DNA from: a virus
IMG/VR virus record: IMGVR_UViG_3300017732_000010
Span: 1 to 49,984 of that record
Reading direction: 5' to 3' (one strand)
DNA length: 49,984 nt
The notes beneath the pieces are model-generated. The model saw nothing but the letters and a program-made list of their open reading frames with translations. It was not told the DNA's origin and did no database searches. Position 1 is the first letter of the stretch. Every line of letters starts with the position of its first letter. Positions 41,647 through 48,681 of the stretch are shown piece after piece. A program made the position numbers and the translations under genes.

Positions 41647-41880
41647 ATGCAACTCACAGCAGGATCGATGACAGTTGAGTTCCGTCCCCATAGCATTTTG
41701 AGTGACAAATTCGTTTATACTCTCAGTTTGAAAAACAAGTGGGGCGAGGTTAATGCTATGTCAATGCGTTTGATGAACAAACGAGAAATGACTGAGACAA
41801 TCAACGCACGTCTCGATATTGGTTATCAGGTGACCGACTTCTTAACTGAACCACAAAACTACTTACCTGCATCCTGCTAG
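41647..41880 (+). CDS. Hypothetical early protein
   Basis: A 77-residue protein (MQLTAGSMTVEFRPHSILSD), mixed alpha/beta, behind a palindromic -10 box. Unrecognised. Confidence 0.55.
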   Translation: MQLTAGSMTVEFRPHSILSDKFVYTLSLKNKWGEVNAMSMRLMNKREMTETINARLDIGYQVTDFLTEPQNYLPASC

Positions 41881-41883
41881 TGT

Positions 41884-41939
41884 GACAGTTTGACTAGTGT
41901 CCCACCCATCCACACACAGGATGGGTTTCCCCTTATAAT
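41884..41939 (+). promoter_or_regulatory. Early-promoter module with hairpin and -10
   Basis: GACAGTTTGACTAGTGTC (41884-41901, GACA/TGTC ends), then a perfect 7-bp hairpin CCCATCC/GGATGGG (41905-41925) with TTT, then TATAAT (41934-41939). This is one of the repeated modules preceding early genes. The hairpin may end upstream transcripts. Confidence 0.6.
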
Positions 41940-41961
41940 AGAGGTATCGAACAAAAGAACT

Positions 41962-42468
41962 ATGCAAGTGACATCAACACCCGAACAACAATATCAGCAA
42001 CTCTTTGAGCAGATGTATGCTCTTTGCGACCAACACGGATGGGGAGACCCATTCAGTTATGCACGCTCACGTGAGATTCACTTGGCAGGCATCCTAGGGC
42101 ACAACGTTGCTGATGATTACTCAGGTGCTGATGCATTTGATCAGGATGGGAATCCTGTTGAATATAAATCTACTATAGGTAAGAAACTAACTGCTACCTA
42201 CAACGGTATTTCAGTTCAAGATACTTGGGAAGATCAACTCAAGTATCTCAAAGAAGAGAAAATTGGCAAGTACAAAGATCACTTCTTTGCAAGATACCAA
42301 AATGGTCAAGTTGTCGAAGTCTGGCAAATGTCAGGTGACGATGTACTGAACTTGCTACTACCTAGTCTTAAAAAGCAATTTCATTCTGATAAGATCAGAA
42401 AAGACCCACGACTAGGTTACACTATCCCCAACAAAGCGATTCAAACCTATGGAACACGAATTAAATAA
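41962..42468 (+). CDS. PD-(D/E)XK-like nuclease
   Basis: A 168-residue protein. The -10 box is at 41934-41939, so the usable ATG is 41962 (MQVTSTPEQQYQQ). Its centre has Glu near residue 37 (REIHLAGILGHN), Asp57 in SGADAF and Glu67-Tyr-Lys69 in VEYKS, the D...ExK pattern of the PD-(D/E)XK fold used by restriction and repair nucleases. The rest (KYKDHFFARYQNGQVVEVW, MSGDDVLNLLLPSL) matches a cyanophage group I recall. It could act on host DNA or on phage processing. It is probably expressed early. Confidence 0.6.
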   Translation: MQVTSTPEQQYQQLFEQMYALCDQHGWGDPFSYARSREIHLAGILGHNVADDYSGADAFDQDGNPVEYKSTIGKKLTATYNGISVQDTWEDQLKYLKEEKIGKYKDHFFARYQNGQVVEVWQMSGDDVLNLLLPSLKKQFHSDKIRKDPRLGYTIPNKAIQTYGTRIK

Positions 42469-42682
42469 CGAAATCCACGAATACGACCAAAATCAGGAAT
42501 TTAACGAACTAATGCAAACTTCAATCGATCTTCTCGGCGAGCACTATATGAATCAGGTCACGAGACATATTGAAGCAAATCGTTTTGACGATGCTGATGC
42601 GATCTATGAAGAGTTCGTTGTTGATGGACGTGACCCTGAAGATGGTACATATGAATGGATCTTTATGGATCGTATTGTGTGA
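42449..42682 (+). CDS. Hypothetical acidic protein
   Basis: A 77-residue protein overlapping the nuclease end by 20 bases (MEHELNNEIHEYDQNQEF). Acidic, helical. Unrecognised. Confidence 0.55.
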   Translation: MEHELNNEIHEYDQNQEFNELMQTSIDLLGEHYMNQVTRHIEANRFDDADAIYEEFVVDGRDPEDGTYEWIFMDRIV

Positions 42683-42736
42683 CAGTTCAACTAGTGGCAC
42701 ATAATGTTACCATATGCACCACACATTTACTATAAT
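42681..42736 (+). promoter_or_regulatory. Early-promoter module
   Basis: GACAGTTCAACTAGTGGCAC (42681-42700) directly after the stop of the previous gene, then TATAAT (42731-42736) and the ATAAACAAACA leader before ATG 42760. Confidence 0.6.
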
Positions 42737-42759
42737 AATAGTATAAACAAACAAACATT

Positions 42760-42924
42760 ATGTGCAGAACAAACAGAAGTTATGAGTCATTCCTAAGATG
42801 GGAAGCAATGATAGCAAGACAAGTTGCAAGACGTAAGGGTTGCTCAGTCGAAGACTTATATAAAAAGCAACACCCACAGAAGGAAACTTCTGACTGGTTC
42901 GACAATCTAGCGGAGGTGGTTTAA
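42760..42924 (+). CDS. Small hypothetical protein
   Basis: A 54-residue basic protein (MCRTNRSYESFLRWEAMIAR), then an acidic end. Follows an early promoter. Unrecognised. Confidence 0.55.
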   Translation: MCRTNRSYESFLRWEAMIARQVARRKGCSVEDLYKKQHPQKETSDWFDNLAEVV

Positions 42925-43083
42925 ATGTCAGTTTCACATCACGAAGATATGCTCATCGAATTCTACGAAGATGAGTTAGAACTAATGAAATCCACAGGTC
43001 TCGACAAAATGATGAGCGAGGAAGCACTTGTTGAGCATTGCGAGTATATCGCACGCGAGCGTTTTGAGGATGAGTGCCAATAA
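42925..43083 (+). CDS. Small acidic protein
   Basis: A 52-residue Glu-rich helical protein (MSVSHHEDMLIEFYEDELEL). It starts directly after the preceding stop (TAA ATG). Unrecognised. Confidence 0.55.
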   Translation: MSVSHHEDMLIEFYEDELELMKSTGLDKMMSEEALVEHCEYIARERFEDECQ

Positions 43084-43087
43084 TATA

Positions 43088-43131
43088 ACTGGCACATCAT
43101 TACATTATATGCACCATATAATGACTATAAT
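43088..43131 (+). promoter_or_regulatory. Early-promoter module with palindrome
   Basis: ACTGGCAC (43088-43095), a perfect 7-bp inverted repeat ATTATAT/ATATAAT (43104-43122), and a TATAAT -10 (43126-43131), then ATAAGCAACA before ATG 43157. Confidence 0.6.
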
Positions 43132-43156
43132 ATAAACATAAGCAACACAGAAACAA

Positions 43157-43381
43157 ATGACTGAAAACAACACATTCCCAGATCGCTCAGAAGTTGAAGC
43201 AGAGACTGGATTTAGTTTTGAAGCGTTAGAGCAATTTGAGACCATTATGAGGTTTCTAAGTGAGGAAGCAGGTTATATGCTCTTGAATAAGATAAAGGTA
43301 AATGAAGAGGGATTTGATCAACTAGTTAACTATGCAACTGAATTAAGAGTATTCTCAGGAGTTAATAACCCAGATGCTTAA
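43157..43381 (+). CDS. Hypothetical early protein
   Basis: A 74-residue acidic protein (MTENNTFPDRSEVEAETGFS). Its stop overlaps the next ATG. Unrecognised. Confidence 0.55.
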   Translation: MTENNTFPDRSEVEAETGFSFEALEQFETIMRFLSEEAGYMLLNKIKVNEEGFDQLVNYATELRVFSGVNNPDA

Positions 43382-43568
43382 TATACCTATGTCATTCGAC
43401 GAGTCATATCAAATGACGAAACTTTGGGATACTCTCAGAGATATGGATTTTGATCTAACTGATGATCAGACCGCAGTATTTGAAAGAATAATGACAGGCG
43501 AGTATCTTGTCAAGGAGCATTGTGACAGTTCACAAAGTGACTACAAAAGCATCCCAGATCGCTACTAA
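43374..43568 (+). CDS. Small hypothetical protein
   Basis: A 64-residue protein. An alternative ATG at 43389 (MSFDESYQ) is in frame. The end of the frame lies over the palindromic module of the next promoter, so the C-terminus is doubtful. Unrecognised. Confidence 0.45.
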   Translation: MLNIPMSFDESYQMTKLWDTLRDMDFDLTDDQTAVFERIMTGEYLVKEHCDSSQSDYKSIPDRY

Positions 43569-43579
43569 CCCTCTATAAT
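43520..43579 (+). promoter_or_regulatory. Early-promoter module
   Basis: TTGTGA/TCACAA (43520-43535) is a perfect 6-bp inverted repeat within GTGACAGTTCACAAAGTGAC, then TATAAT (43574-43579) and an ATAAGCAACAAAGGA leader. Confidence 0.6.
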
Positions 43580-43607
43580 AAGGACATAAGCAACAAAGGA
43601 AACTAAA

Positions 43608-43802
43608 ATGAAATCAATCAAAGGAATGAATATCGAAGTCTCAAACGGTCAATACGAGTTACTCTATGATCTTGTAATGACAGCATACGAGTTAGACATT
43701 GCAGAGCAAAAAGGTTGGGATGCTCAAACATTTGATAACCTAGTTGACAATGTATGTCAAGCACAATCTACCTACCTACAAAAAAGAGTTAAAGGAGTTT
43801 AA
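43608..43802 (+). CDS. Hypothetical early protein
   Basis: A 64-residue protein (MKSIKGMNIEVSNGQYELLY), helical, mixed charge. Coupled by proximity to the next gene. Unrecognised. Confidence 0.55.
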   Translation: MKSIKGMNIEVSNGQYELLYDLVMTAYELDIAEQKGWDAQTFDNLVDNVCQAQSTYLQKRVKGV

Positions 43803-43805
43803 TCA

Positions 43806-44036
43806 ATGCACAACTTTCAAGAATTTCTAGATTACATCGAATCATTTTATGCACCATATCATCCCGATGTATTATATCCTATAGATGGATTAACAACTGG
43901 AGAGATCGCAATCGCGATACTCAGATACCTCGATTTATGTGCATCAAACACTAATATTGAGTTCGGTGATGGTGACTCACTCGATCGCGAGAGAGTAAGA
44001 GACATAATCACAGAGACAAGAGCGGTTGCACAATGA
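43806..44036 (+). CDS. Hypothetical early protein
   Basis: A 76-residue protein (MHNFQEFLDYIESFYAPYHP) with an acidic C-terminus. Overlaps the next gene by four bases (ATGA). Unrecognised. Confidence 0.55.
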   Translation: MHNFQEFLDYIESFYAPYHPDVLYPIDGLTTGEIAIAILRYLDLCASNTNIEFGDGDSLDRERVRDIITETRAVAQ

Positions 44037-44245
44037 TCAAAGATTACAACACTTATGACACATTCACAGAGATAAGTATCGGTGACATTGTTGCATATAC
44101 TGACCCAATAGGTCAGCGAATTATTGGGACAGTTATTCGAAGATGGGGACGCTATTGTAGACCACAGTTCGAAATCTGTAACGATGAAACATTATTTCAC
44201 CCTGTATATGATTACACAAAATGCAAAGTTTTAGAAAGATTCTAG
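44033..44245 (+). CDS. Hypothetical early protein
   Basis: A 70-residue protein with a beta-barrel-like core (IGDIVAYTDPIGQRIIGTVI) and two Cys near the end. Unrecognised. Confidence 0.55.
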   Translation: MIKDYNTYDTFTEISIGDIVAYTDPIGQRIIGTVIRRWGRYCRPQFEICNDETLFHPVYDYTKCKVLERF

Positions 44246-44303
44246 TGCCAGTTGTATTAGTGGCACACACGTTGTTTATTATTGGATATACATCCTCTAT
44301 AAT
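44245..44303 (+). promoter_or_regulatory. Early-promoter module with palindrome
   Basis: GTGCCA and TGGCAC (44245-44266) form an exact inverted repeat with a 10-base spacer, overlapping the preceding stop, then TATAAT (44298-44303) and an ATAAGCAACA leader. Confidence 0.65.
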
Positions 44304-44326
44304 ATTAGTATAAGCAACAAACAACT

Positions 44327-44752
44327 ATGACACCTACAGAATACAAAGAACTCATCAAAAAAGACACACTTAGAATAGGTCTAGACCCAGAGGTCAAACT
44401 AGATGTATATCAGTCACTAGTTTTAAATGCTATCAACACTTATGGATCTGGAGACTGGAAAAATGGTGTTTCAGTTCACCATAAGCACGAGAGTTCACAA
44501 TTTTCAAATCTAATCATCGGCGGCGAAGTAGTTGCTAAGATCGTTTACGATGTTGCCCACGATGACATTAGTCAAGATGATTACAGAGCGATACACATTG
44601 ATAAGACCAAAACAGCAAAAGTTTCTTATATCGCATTTGGTAATGATCTTTGGGAATATCGCAAGAATACTCAAATTGCAAGATATAAGAATATCTTGAA
44701 CAAACTAGGATTTATAATCCTAATCATTGACAATAGTCAGATCGTTTACTAA
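44327..44752 (+). CDS. Hypothetical early protein
   Basis: A 141-residue protein (MTPTEYKELIKKDTLRIGLD), alpha/beta with VAKIVYDVAHDDISQDDYRA and a hydrophobic C-terminal LNKLGFIILIIDN. No motif recognised. Confidence 0.55.
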   Translation: MTPTEYKELIKKDTLRIGLDPEVKLDVYQSLVLNAINTYGSGDWKNGVSVHHKHESSQFSNLIIGGEVVAKIVYDVAHDDISQDDYRAIHIDKTKTAKVSYIAFGNDLWEYRKNTQIARYKNILNKLGFIILIIDNSQIVY

Positions 44753-44765
44753 ATGTCAACCTATG

Positions 44766-44826
44766 TTGTGCCACTTCCACTACTGGCACAACACCTCACA
44801 CAAAACTCAAATCCATCCCTTATAAT
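44766..44826 (+). promoter_or_regulatory. Early-promoter module, best palindrome
   Basis: TTGTGCCA and TGGCACAA (44766-44791) are an exact 8-bp inverted repeat with a 10-base spacer, then TATAAT (44821-44826). The strongest copy of the repeated element. Confidence 0.7.
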
Positions 44827-44850
44827 AACTACATACACACAGAGGAAAAG

Positions 44851-45048
44851 ATGACACAATACGATGAAATTCTCAAATGCTACGAGGGAGTGACTGAAGA
44901 GCACGCGGGCACGAGTTTTGAATTTGGTCTTATGAATGATCTATATTATCAACTCTTCTCAGATACATCATATGAAACTTATGTGATGGAATCTCAAGAA
45001 TCTGCAAATACTGAACTTGCTTCAGTTTCAATATATGAATCTGAATGA
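44851..45048 (+). CDS. Hypothetical early protein
   Basis: A 65-residue acidic protein (MTQYDEILKCYEGVTEEHAG), GAGGAAAAG upstream. Overlaps the next start as ATGA. Unrecognised. Confidence 0.55.
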   Translation: MTQYDEILKCYEGVTEEHAGTSFEFGLMNDLYYQLFSDTSYETYVMESQESANTELASVSIYESE

Positions 45049-45122
45049 TAACAGCAATTTCAATTTTACTCATCGCACTTATATTAGTGCTATTTCTCAA
45101 CTATTACAATCCTAATTACTAA
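45045..45122 (+). CDS. 25-residue membrane mini-protein
   Basis: MITAISILLIALILVLFLNY and a short tail: essentially one membrane helix. It overlaps the previous stop as ATGA. Very small, so support is modest; coupling and hydrophobicity favour it. Confidence 0.45.
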   Translation: MITAISILLIALILVLFLNYYNPNY

Positions 45123-45123
45123 G

Positions 45124-45276
45124 ATGCTATTTTCAACAGTTCTCGACAAAACAGTTCCATTTTACGATTTCCCCCATTCCCCAATTCTTTGGTTAGGGTT
45201 CTTTGGTATCATCGTCGCGATTTTCACGGTTTACACAGTTAATAAAGCATATTTCAATAGTCCCCTTAATAAATGA
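45124..45276 (+). CDS. Small single-pass membrane protein
   Basis: A 50-residue ORF with a hydrophobic segment at about residues 21-38 (ILWLGFFGIIVAIFTVYT). It follows the mini-protein by one base. Function unknown. Confidence 0.55.
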   Translation: MLFSTVLDKTVPFYDFPHSPILWLGFFGIIVAIFTVYTVNKAYFNSPLNK

Positions 45277-45311
45277 TAGATGAGACAGTTAAGACTGACC
45301 ACTTTCTAGGA

Positions 45312-45365
45312 CAGTTCACGAACTGGCACACCCACCCTACACAGGCGGTTCTCATCCGTTATAAT
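45312..45365 (+). promoter_or_regulatory. Early-promoter module
   Basis: CAGTTC-AC-GAACTG (45312-45325) inverted repeat joined to GGCAC, then TATAAT (45360-45365) and an ATAAGCAACAAAGGAG leader. Confidence 0.6.
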
Positions 45366-45397
45366 AAGTACATAAGCAACAAAGGAGAAAAACTCAA

Positions 45398-45592
45398 ATG
45401 ACTTGGAGAGCAACTAAAGCACAGGTTCTAGATCAATTTCGTTACAACTGGAAAGTCGCCGTTGCTCAGGATAGATCTCTCAGAGGTGACACCATAGCGA
45501 AGCGTGAGAGTTGGAACAATTTTGTTGACTGCCTCAATCAGGATGGTATGGTTACCGACTGGCAAGCATACAACTGGACAAATCCATTCTAA
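45398..45592 (+). CDS. Hypothetical early protein
   Basis: A 64-residue Trp-rich protein (MTWRATKAQVLDQFRYNWKV). Strong AAAGGAG upstream. Seen in cyanophages as I recall; unknown function. Confidence 0.6.
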   Translation: MTWRATKAQVLDQFRYNWKVAVAQDRSLRGDTIAKRESWNNFVDCLNQDGMVTDWQAYNWTNPF

Positions 45593-45597
45593 GCACT

Positions 45598-45921
45598 ATG
45601 CACGACATTTTCACCGATCTTAATCTTACATTGAACAATCTTACTATACAAAAGCAAATGACAAAAAACGAATTTATTGAAGAGGTTTATGAGTTAGCAT
45701 TTGGAGAGAATGCTATCAACCGCCAGTTTTCATATGATGAGGTTCTTGACGAGTTGAGAAAGTTTTCAGATAATGCACTTATTTTCGAAGAGAGCGGTCT
45801 ATCAGAAGATGACTTTGAAGCGATCGATGAAAAGATCGAATCATCATATAAGGATGGATACAGAGCGGGAAGTTTATTCCAACTTGAGCAAGCGGCAGCA
45901 GACTATGGAGTAGGCAAGTAA
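45598..45921 (+). CDS. Hypothetical early protein
   Basis: A 107-residue protein; an in-frame ATG at 45658 (MTKNEFIEEVYELAF) is an alternative. Acidic and helical, with FQLEQAAADYGVGK at the end. It ends TAATG with the next gene. Confidence 0.5.
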   Translation: MHDIFTDLNLTLNNLTIQKQMTKNEFIEEVYELAFGENAINRQFSYDEVLDELRKFSDNALIFEESGLSEDDFEAIDEKIESSYKDGYRAGSLFQLEQAAADYGVGK

Positions 45922-46043
45922 TGACATATCAAGAAATTAAAGCACTAAGTTCAAAAAATCTCAGAGGATTACTTAAAGAAGATCTTGACGTAGATCTGAT
46001 TGATATGATAACATATGAACTCTTTGAAGTAAGGGAGGAGTAG
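45921..46043 (+). CDS. Small hypothetical protein
   Basis: A 40-residue ORF (MTYQEIKALSSKNLRGLLKE) coupled as TAATG, acidic C-terminus. Its stop abuts the palindromic module. Confidence 0.5.
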   Translation: MTYQEIKALSSKNLRGLLKEDLDVDLIDMITYELFEVREE

Positions 46044-46098
46044 ACAGTTTGACTAGTGGCACAACACCCCTAGCAATCGCGTCTCAATCCTCTATAAT
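46043..46098 (+). promoter_or_regulatory. Early-promoter module
   Basis: GACAGTTTGACTAGTGGCAC (46043-46062), then TATAAT (46093-46098) and an ATAAGCAACACAGGAG leader before ATG 46131. Confidence 0.65.
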
Positions 46099-46130
46099 AT
46101 TAGTATAAGCAACACAGGAGCACCACTCAA

Positions 46131-46445
46131 ATGCGTAAGATCGAAACTCAAATGAACTCAGCAATCAGAAGCGGAAGCAACTTCAGTTCAGCAAATACTA
46201 CTGTTTCACACGCTAACGGCGAAGCAAACGTTTATCTTCACGGCAATCACATCGCGACAGTTACAAATAATTCTGTTTTATTGTTCGATGGCGGTTGGCA
46301 GTCAAATACAACTAAATCACGTCTAAACGCTATTCTTGATGAATTCTCTTATGGCACTAGAGTTTTTCAAAAGCAATTTGAGTGGTTCGTAGGTTATAAG
46401 AACTTGACTGAAGATTTCGCTAACGGTATGGAGTTAGCGTTCTAA
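46131..46445 (+). CDS. Conserved phage protein (DUF8033-like, from memory)
   Basis: A 104-residue protein (MRKIETQMNSAIRSGSNFSS). Blocks NVYLHGNHIATVTNN, GGWQSNTTKSRLNAILDEF and VFQKQFEWFVG follow a widespread phage pattern I recall but have not checked. Expressed from an early module; role unknown. Confidence 0.6.
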   Translation: MRKIETQMNSAIRSGSNFSSANTTVSHANGEANVYLHGNHIATVTNNSVLLFDGGWQSNTTKSRLNAILDEFSYGTRVFQKQFEWFVGYKNLTEDFANGMELAF

Positions 46446-46449
46446 GGAG

Positions 46450-46478
46450 TTGACTTAATTCACTATATACACTATAAT
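46450..46478 (+). promoter_or_regulatory. Perfect sigma70 promoter
   Basis: TTGACT (46450-46455) and TATAAT (46473-46478) are 17 bases apart, the best -35/-10 pair in the window. The usual palindromic module is missing here. A terminator-like hairpin begins three bases after the -10. Confidence 0.7.
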
Positions 46479-46480
46479 AA

Positions 46481-46507
46481 GGGGACTAAATCAAGTCCTC
46501 TTTTTTT
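46481..46507 (+). terminator. Hairpin and T-run over the transcription start
   Basis: GGGGACT and AGTCCTC form a 7-bp stem (one G-T) around a 6-base loop, then seven T up to the ATG at 46508. RNA read through from the upstream gene could form it; RNA starting near 46485 would lack part of the 5' arm. Confidence 0.6.
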
Positions 46508-47152
46508 ATGCATAATCCTAAAGAACTATCGGACGATTTCGAATCCATCGCACAGACTAACGTCTATGGGTTGTTTATGTCCCCTGTAGGTAATTATACC
46601 AATAAAAACCACGAAAGGGATAAACTTGCAATTACGAGTTATATTAATAGTTGCACAAATGATGACTTATTTCAATCCCCTAATAGCGATATATGCCACG
46701 GTGTGACGCAAATCGGGAAAAATAACATCCTAGACCATCCAACACTTAAGGACGTAAGAGAGACCATTTTAGATGCAGTTAAGCAGGTTAATGAACAATC
46801 TCTTAATTATGACTTATCAAGTATGGAATTAATCGATTCACATATTGAAGTCGCATCACAAAACGCCCTATACGCACCTCACGAGTTTTCTAATTGTTTA
46901 TACTCAGGATGCTATTTCATTAACTATGACCCACAAAAGCATTCGCCTCTTAAGTTTAAACGTATTACACAGTCATCCTATTATCCAATTATGCAATGTA
47001 AGCAAAATGGTCTAACCGCGTTTAATCTATTAGATGCAAACGTACCCACTACTGAAGGAGATATTATCATTTTCCCCAGTAACCTAACTCACGGATATGA
47101 AATCAATGGAGAACATAACCGTATTACTCTATCCTTTAATGTAGCACCTTAA
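46508..47152 (+). CDS. 2-oxoglutarate oxygenase-like protein, one iron ligand missing
   Basis: A 214-residue protein. The C-terminal half follows the PF13759/TIGR02466 pattern: His125 in APHEFSNCLYSGCYFINYD, then TEGDIIIFPSNLTHGYEING with His195, and NRITLSFNV with Arg205. Where HxH is expected, residue 127 is Phe, so one of three iron ligands is missing and the protein may be inactive or use another residue. It has its own strong promoter and is followed by an HNH gene, and may have come in as a unit. Confidence 0.6.
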   Translation: MHNPKELSDDFESIAQTNVYGLFMSPVGNYTNKNHERDKLAITSYINSCTNDDLFQSPNSDICHGVTQIGKNNILDHPTLKDVRETILDAVKQVNEQSLNYDLSSMELIDSHIEVASQNALYAPHEFSNCLYSGCYFINYDPQKHSPLKFKRITQSSYYPIMQCKQNGLTAFNLLDANVPTTEGDIIIFPSNLTHGYEINGEHNRITLSFNVAP

Positions 47153-47497
47153 ATGAATCCCTTTACAAAAATTGATGACAACACTTATAGAGATAGCGAG
47201 GGAACACTATATAAACCCATCCCTAACTATGAAGACTATTATGTTAGTAACCTCGGATCCATTTATTCTACTAAGTGGGGAAAGTGGAAGAAATTGAAAA
47301 TTCACCTTAACGAAAATGGTTATAGAAGAGTAACACTAAGACAAGATGGTAAGACAGTAGTAAGGAGAGTTGCTAAACTTACCGCACTTGCTTTTATATC
47401 CCTACACTCAAGTGTTACCAATGTGTTACACATAGATGGGAACAAATTAAATGATCACGTCTCTAACCTTAGACTAGATAAACAACCTATTTCATAA
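47153..47497 (+). CDS. NUMOD4/HNH-type homing endonuclease-like protein
   Basis: A 114-residue protein: NUMOD4-like KPIPNYEDYYVSNLGSIYS (about residues 21-40), then ALAFISL and the HNH segment HIDGNKLNDHVSNLRL (near 93-108). The lone endonuclease starts right after the oxygenase stop. Freestanding HNH enzymes often spread into nearby gaps. The first His of HNH is not obvious. Confidence 0.65.
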   Translation: MNPFTKIDDNTYRDSEGTLYKPIPNYEDYYVSNLGSIYSTKWGKWKKLKIHLNENGYRRVTLRQDGKTVVRRVAKLTALAFISLHSSVTNVLHIDGNKLNDHVSNLRLDKQPIS

Positions 47498-47676
47498 ATG
47501 TACAAATAAACATACTTAGAAACTTTATACATTGAGGAAACTAGCGGAGGAATAGCGACCTAAGACCCTAACATATCGACATCAATCTGTCAACCTTTAT
47601 GGGAAAATTGAAATAATTGCCCTATAGAGAAAATTGGTATATAATGCAGGTGTTCAGAAATTTCCCCTACTATTCA
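47498..47676 (+). other. Gap without a gene
   Basis: About 180 bases after the HNH gene: no ORF with support and no clear intron core, though an intron remnant cannot be excluded next to an HNH gene. TTGCCC (47617-47622) and TATAAT (47640-47645), 17 bases apart, form a promoter for the next gene. Confidence 0.5.
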
Positions 47677-47841
47677 ATGGGACGCACATACAAACGTAAT
47701 GACACATACAAGAGTAATAGAGCGAAGTCATTACGAGAAAAGAGAAACAAACCGAATGAGGTACTAACTAACAAGAATTACCAACGGAGAACAAAGAAAC
47801 AAAACCGCTTTAATTCATCGGAGGATTATGGAAATGAATGA
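47677..47841 (+). CDS. Small basic protein
   Basis: A 54-residue Arg/Lys-rich protein (MGRTYKRNDTYKSNRAKSLR). Earlier in-frame ATGs overlap the -10 box at 47640-47645, so ATG 47677 is used. I recall this N-terminus from cyanophages. The high positive charge suggests nucleic-acid binding. Its end overlaps the next, acidic, gene by eight bases. Confidence 0.6.
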   Translation: MGRTYKRNDTYKSNRAKSLREKRNKPNEVLTNKNYQRRTKKQNRFNSSEDYGNE

Positions 47842-47968
47842 CCCTAGGAAACTAGACTGGATCGATGTGCTACTTGACGAAACCGATGAGGATATGGTAG
47901 AATATGACTATGAAACCTATGATGATGAATCGAATGACTTAGATCTTGATTACACTACTCAATCGTGA
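47834..47968 (+). CDS. Small acidic protein
   Basis: A 44-residue Asp/Glu-rich protein (MNDPRKLDWIDVLLDETDED). GGAGG lies nine bases upstream; ATG 47828 is a less well spaced alternative. The acidic partner follows a basic one, so charge pairing is possible but unproven. Confidence 0.55.
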   Translation: MNDPRKLDWIDVLLDETDEDMVEYDYETYDDESNDLDLDYTTQS

Positions 47969-48141
47969 ACAGATTTCAATTTCTATGTGAACTGTATGAA
48001 ACCGAATCAATCCCCCCATTAGAGTTAGTGGAGTGGGGTCAATTCATACTAGACACAGAGATACAACCGCACTTCACTAAGTATCAGAAACAATTGCAGT
48101 ATCTGGTCAGCGAAGGGTTATGTTATCACGTGCCAATCTAA
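47965..48141 (+). CDS. Small hypothetical protein, GTG start
   Basis: A 58-residue protein (MNRFQFLCELYETESIPPLE) starting GTGA over the previous stop. Unrecognised. Confidence 0.5.
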   Translation: MNRFQFLCELYETESIPPLELVEWGQFILDTEIQPHFTKYQKQLQYLVSEGLCYHVPI

Positions 48142-48193
48142 ACGGGGAGCGACATATAAAACGGGTCCCCTACAGCAACCTACAACAGTATAG

Positions 48194-48223
48194 GGACGAG
48201 TATATTATCGAAATCGTCCTTTT
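48194..48223 (+). terminator. Possible intrinsic terminator
   Basis: GGACGA (48194-48199) and TCGTCC (48214-48219) form a 6-bp stem with TTTT after. GGGTCCCC occurs at 48163 and again at 48224. The gap 48142-48261 holds no other feature I can support. Confidence 0.5.
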
Positions 48224-48261
48224 GGGTCCCCCATATATCAAAAAATTTCTCAGGTAAAAAA

Positions 48262-48681
48262 ATGACTAAAAAGGTTGAGCAGTACAAGGAGATGTATTCA
48301 TCATTCATCGGAAGGGAATGGGGAGGACAGAAAGGGGGTGGATGTTTCAAGTTACTGTTTGATTTCGGTATTGAGACAGGTTATCACGAGTGTAAGGAAG
48401 ACTATAGTTTTAACAATCGAAGTTTCTTGAAGAGTATCTGGGAAGATGAGGGATGGACCTCGACGAAGGTCTCTGAGATGGGCGAAGAGTTTAGTGTCGA
48501 TGATTTAGAGCAATTCGATCTACTGTTGATGAATTTAGATAGTAATCGATTGAATCACGGTGCTGTATATCTGGGAGATGGGTATATCCTTCACCATAAG
48601 GCATTTGATGTAAGTAGGATAGAAAAGGTAAAACCCTACATAGGACAGACACTATATGTGATACGAAAGAATGTCTCATAG
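48262..48681 (+). CDS. NlpC/P60-like cysteine peptidase
   Basis: A 139-residue protein with an NlpC/P60 pattern: Cys28 in GGGCFKLLFDFG, His99 in RLNHGAVYLGDGYILHH, with LHH as the following strand. NlpC/P60 enzymes cut peptidoglycan cross-bridges. It has no signal peptide. In phages such domains occur in tail proteins or endolysins; here it is a separate gene in the early region. Sure of the fold pattern, not of the target. Confidence 0.6.
   Translation: MTKKVEQYKEMYSSFIGREWGGQKGGGCFKLLFDFGIETGYHECKEDYSFNNRSFLKSIWEDEGWTSTKVSEMGEEFSVDDLEQFDLLLMNLDSNRLNHGAVYLGDGYILHHKAFDVSRIEKVKPYIGQTLYVIRKNVS

Noticed and set aside
44753-44854. 33-residue frame through the promoter module, overlapping ATG 44851
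   Set aside because: It runs through a palindrome and a -10 box, so coding is unlikely.
45273-45401. 42-residue frame ending ATGA at the gene at 45398
   Set aside because: It contains the promoter module and -10 box; the ATGA overlap is probably chance.
47498-47616. Possible group I intron remnant next to the HNH gene
   Set aside because: No recognisable intron core pairing elements seen by eye.
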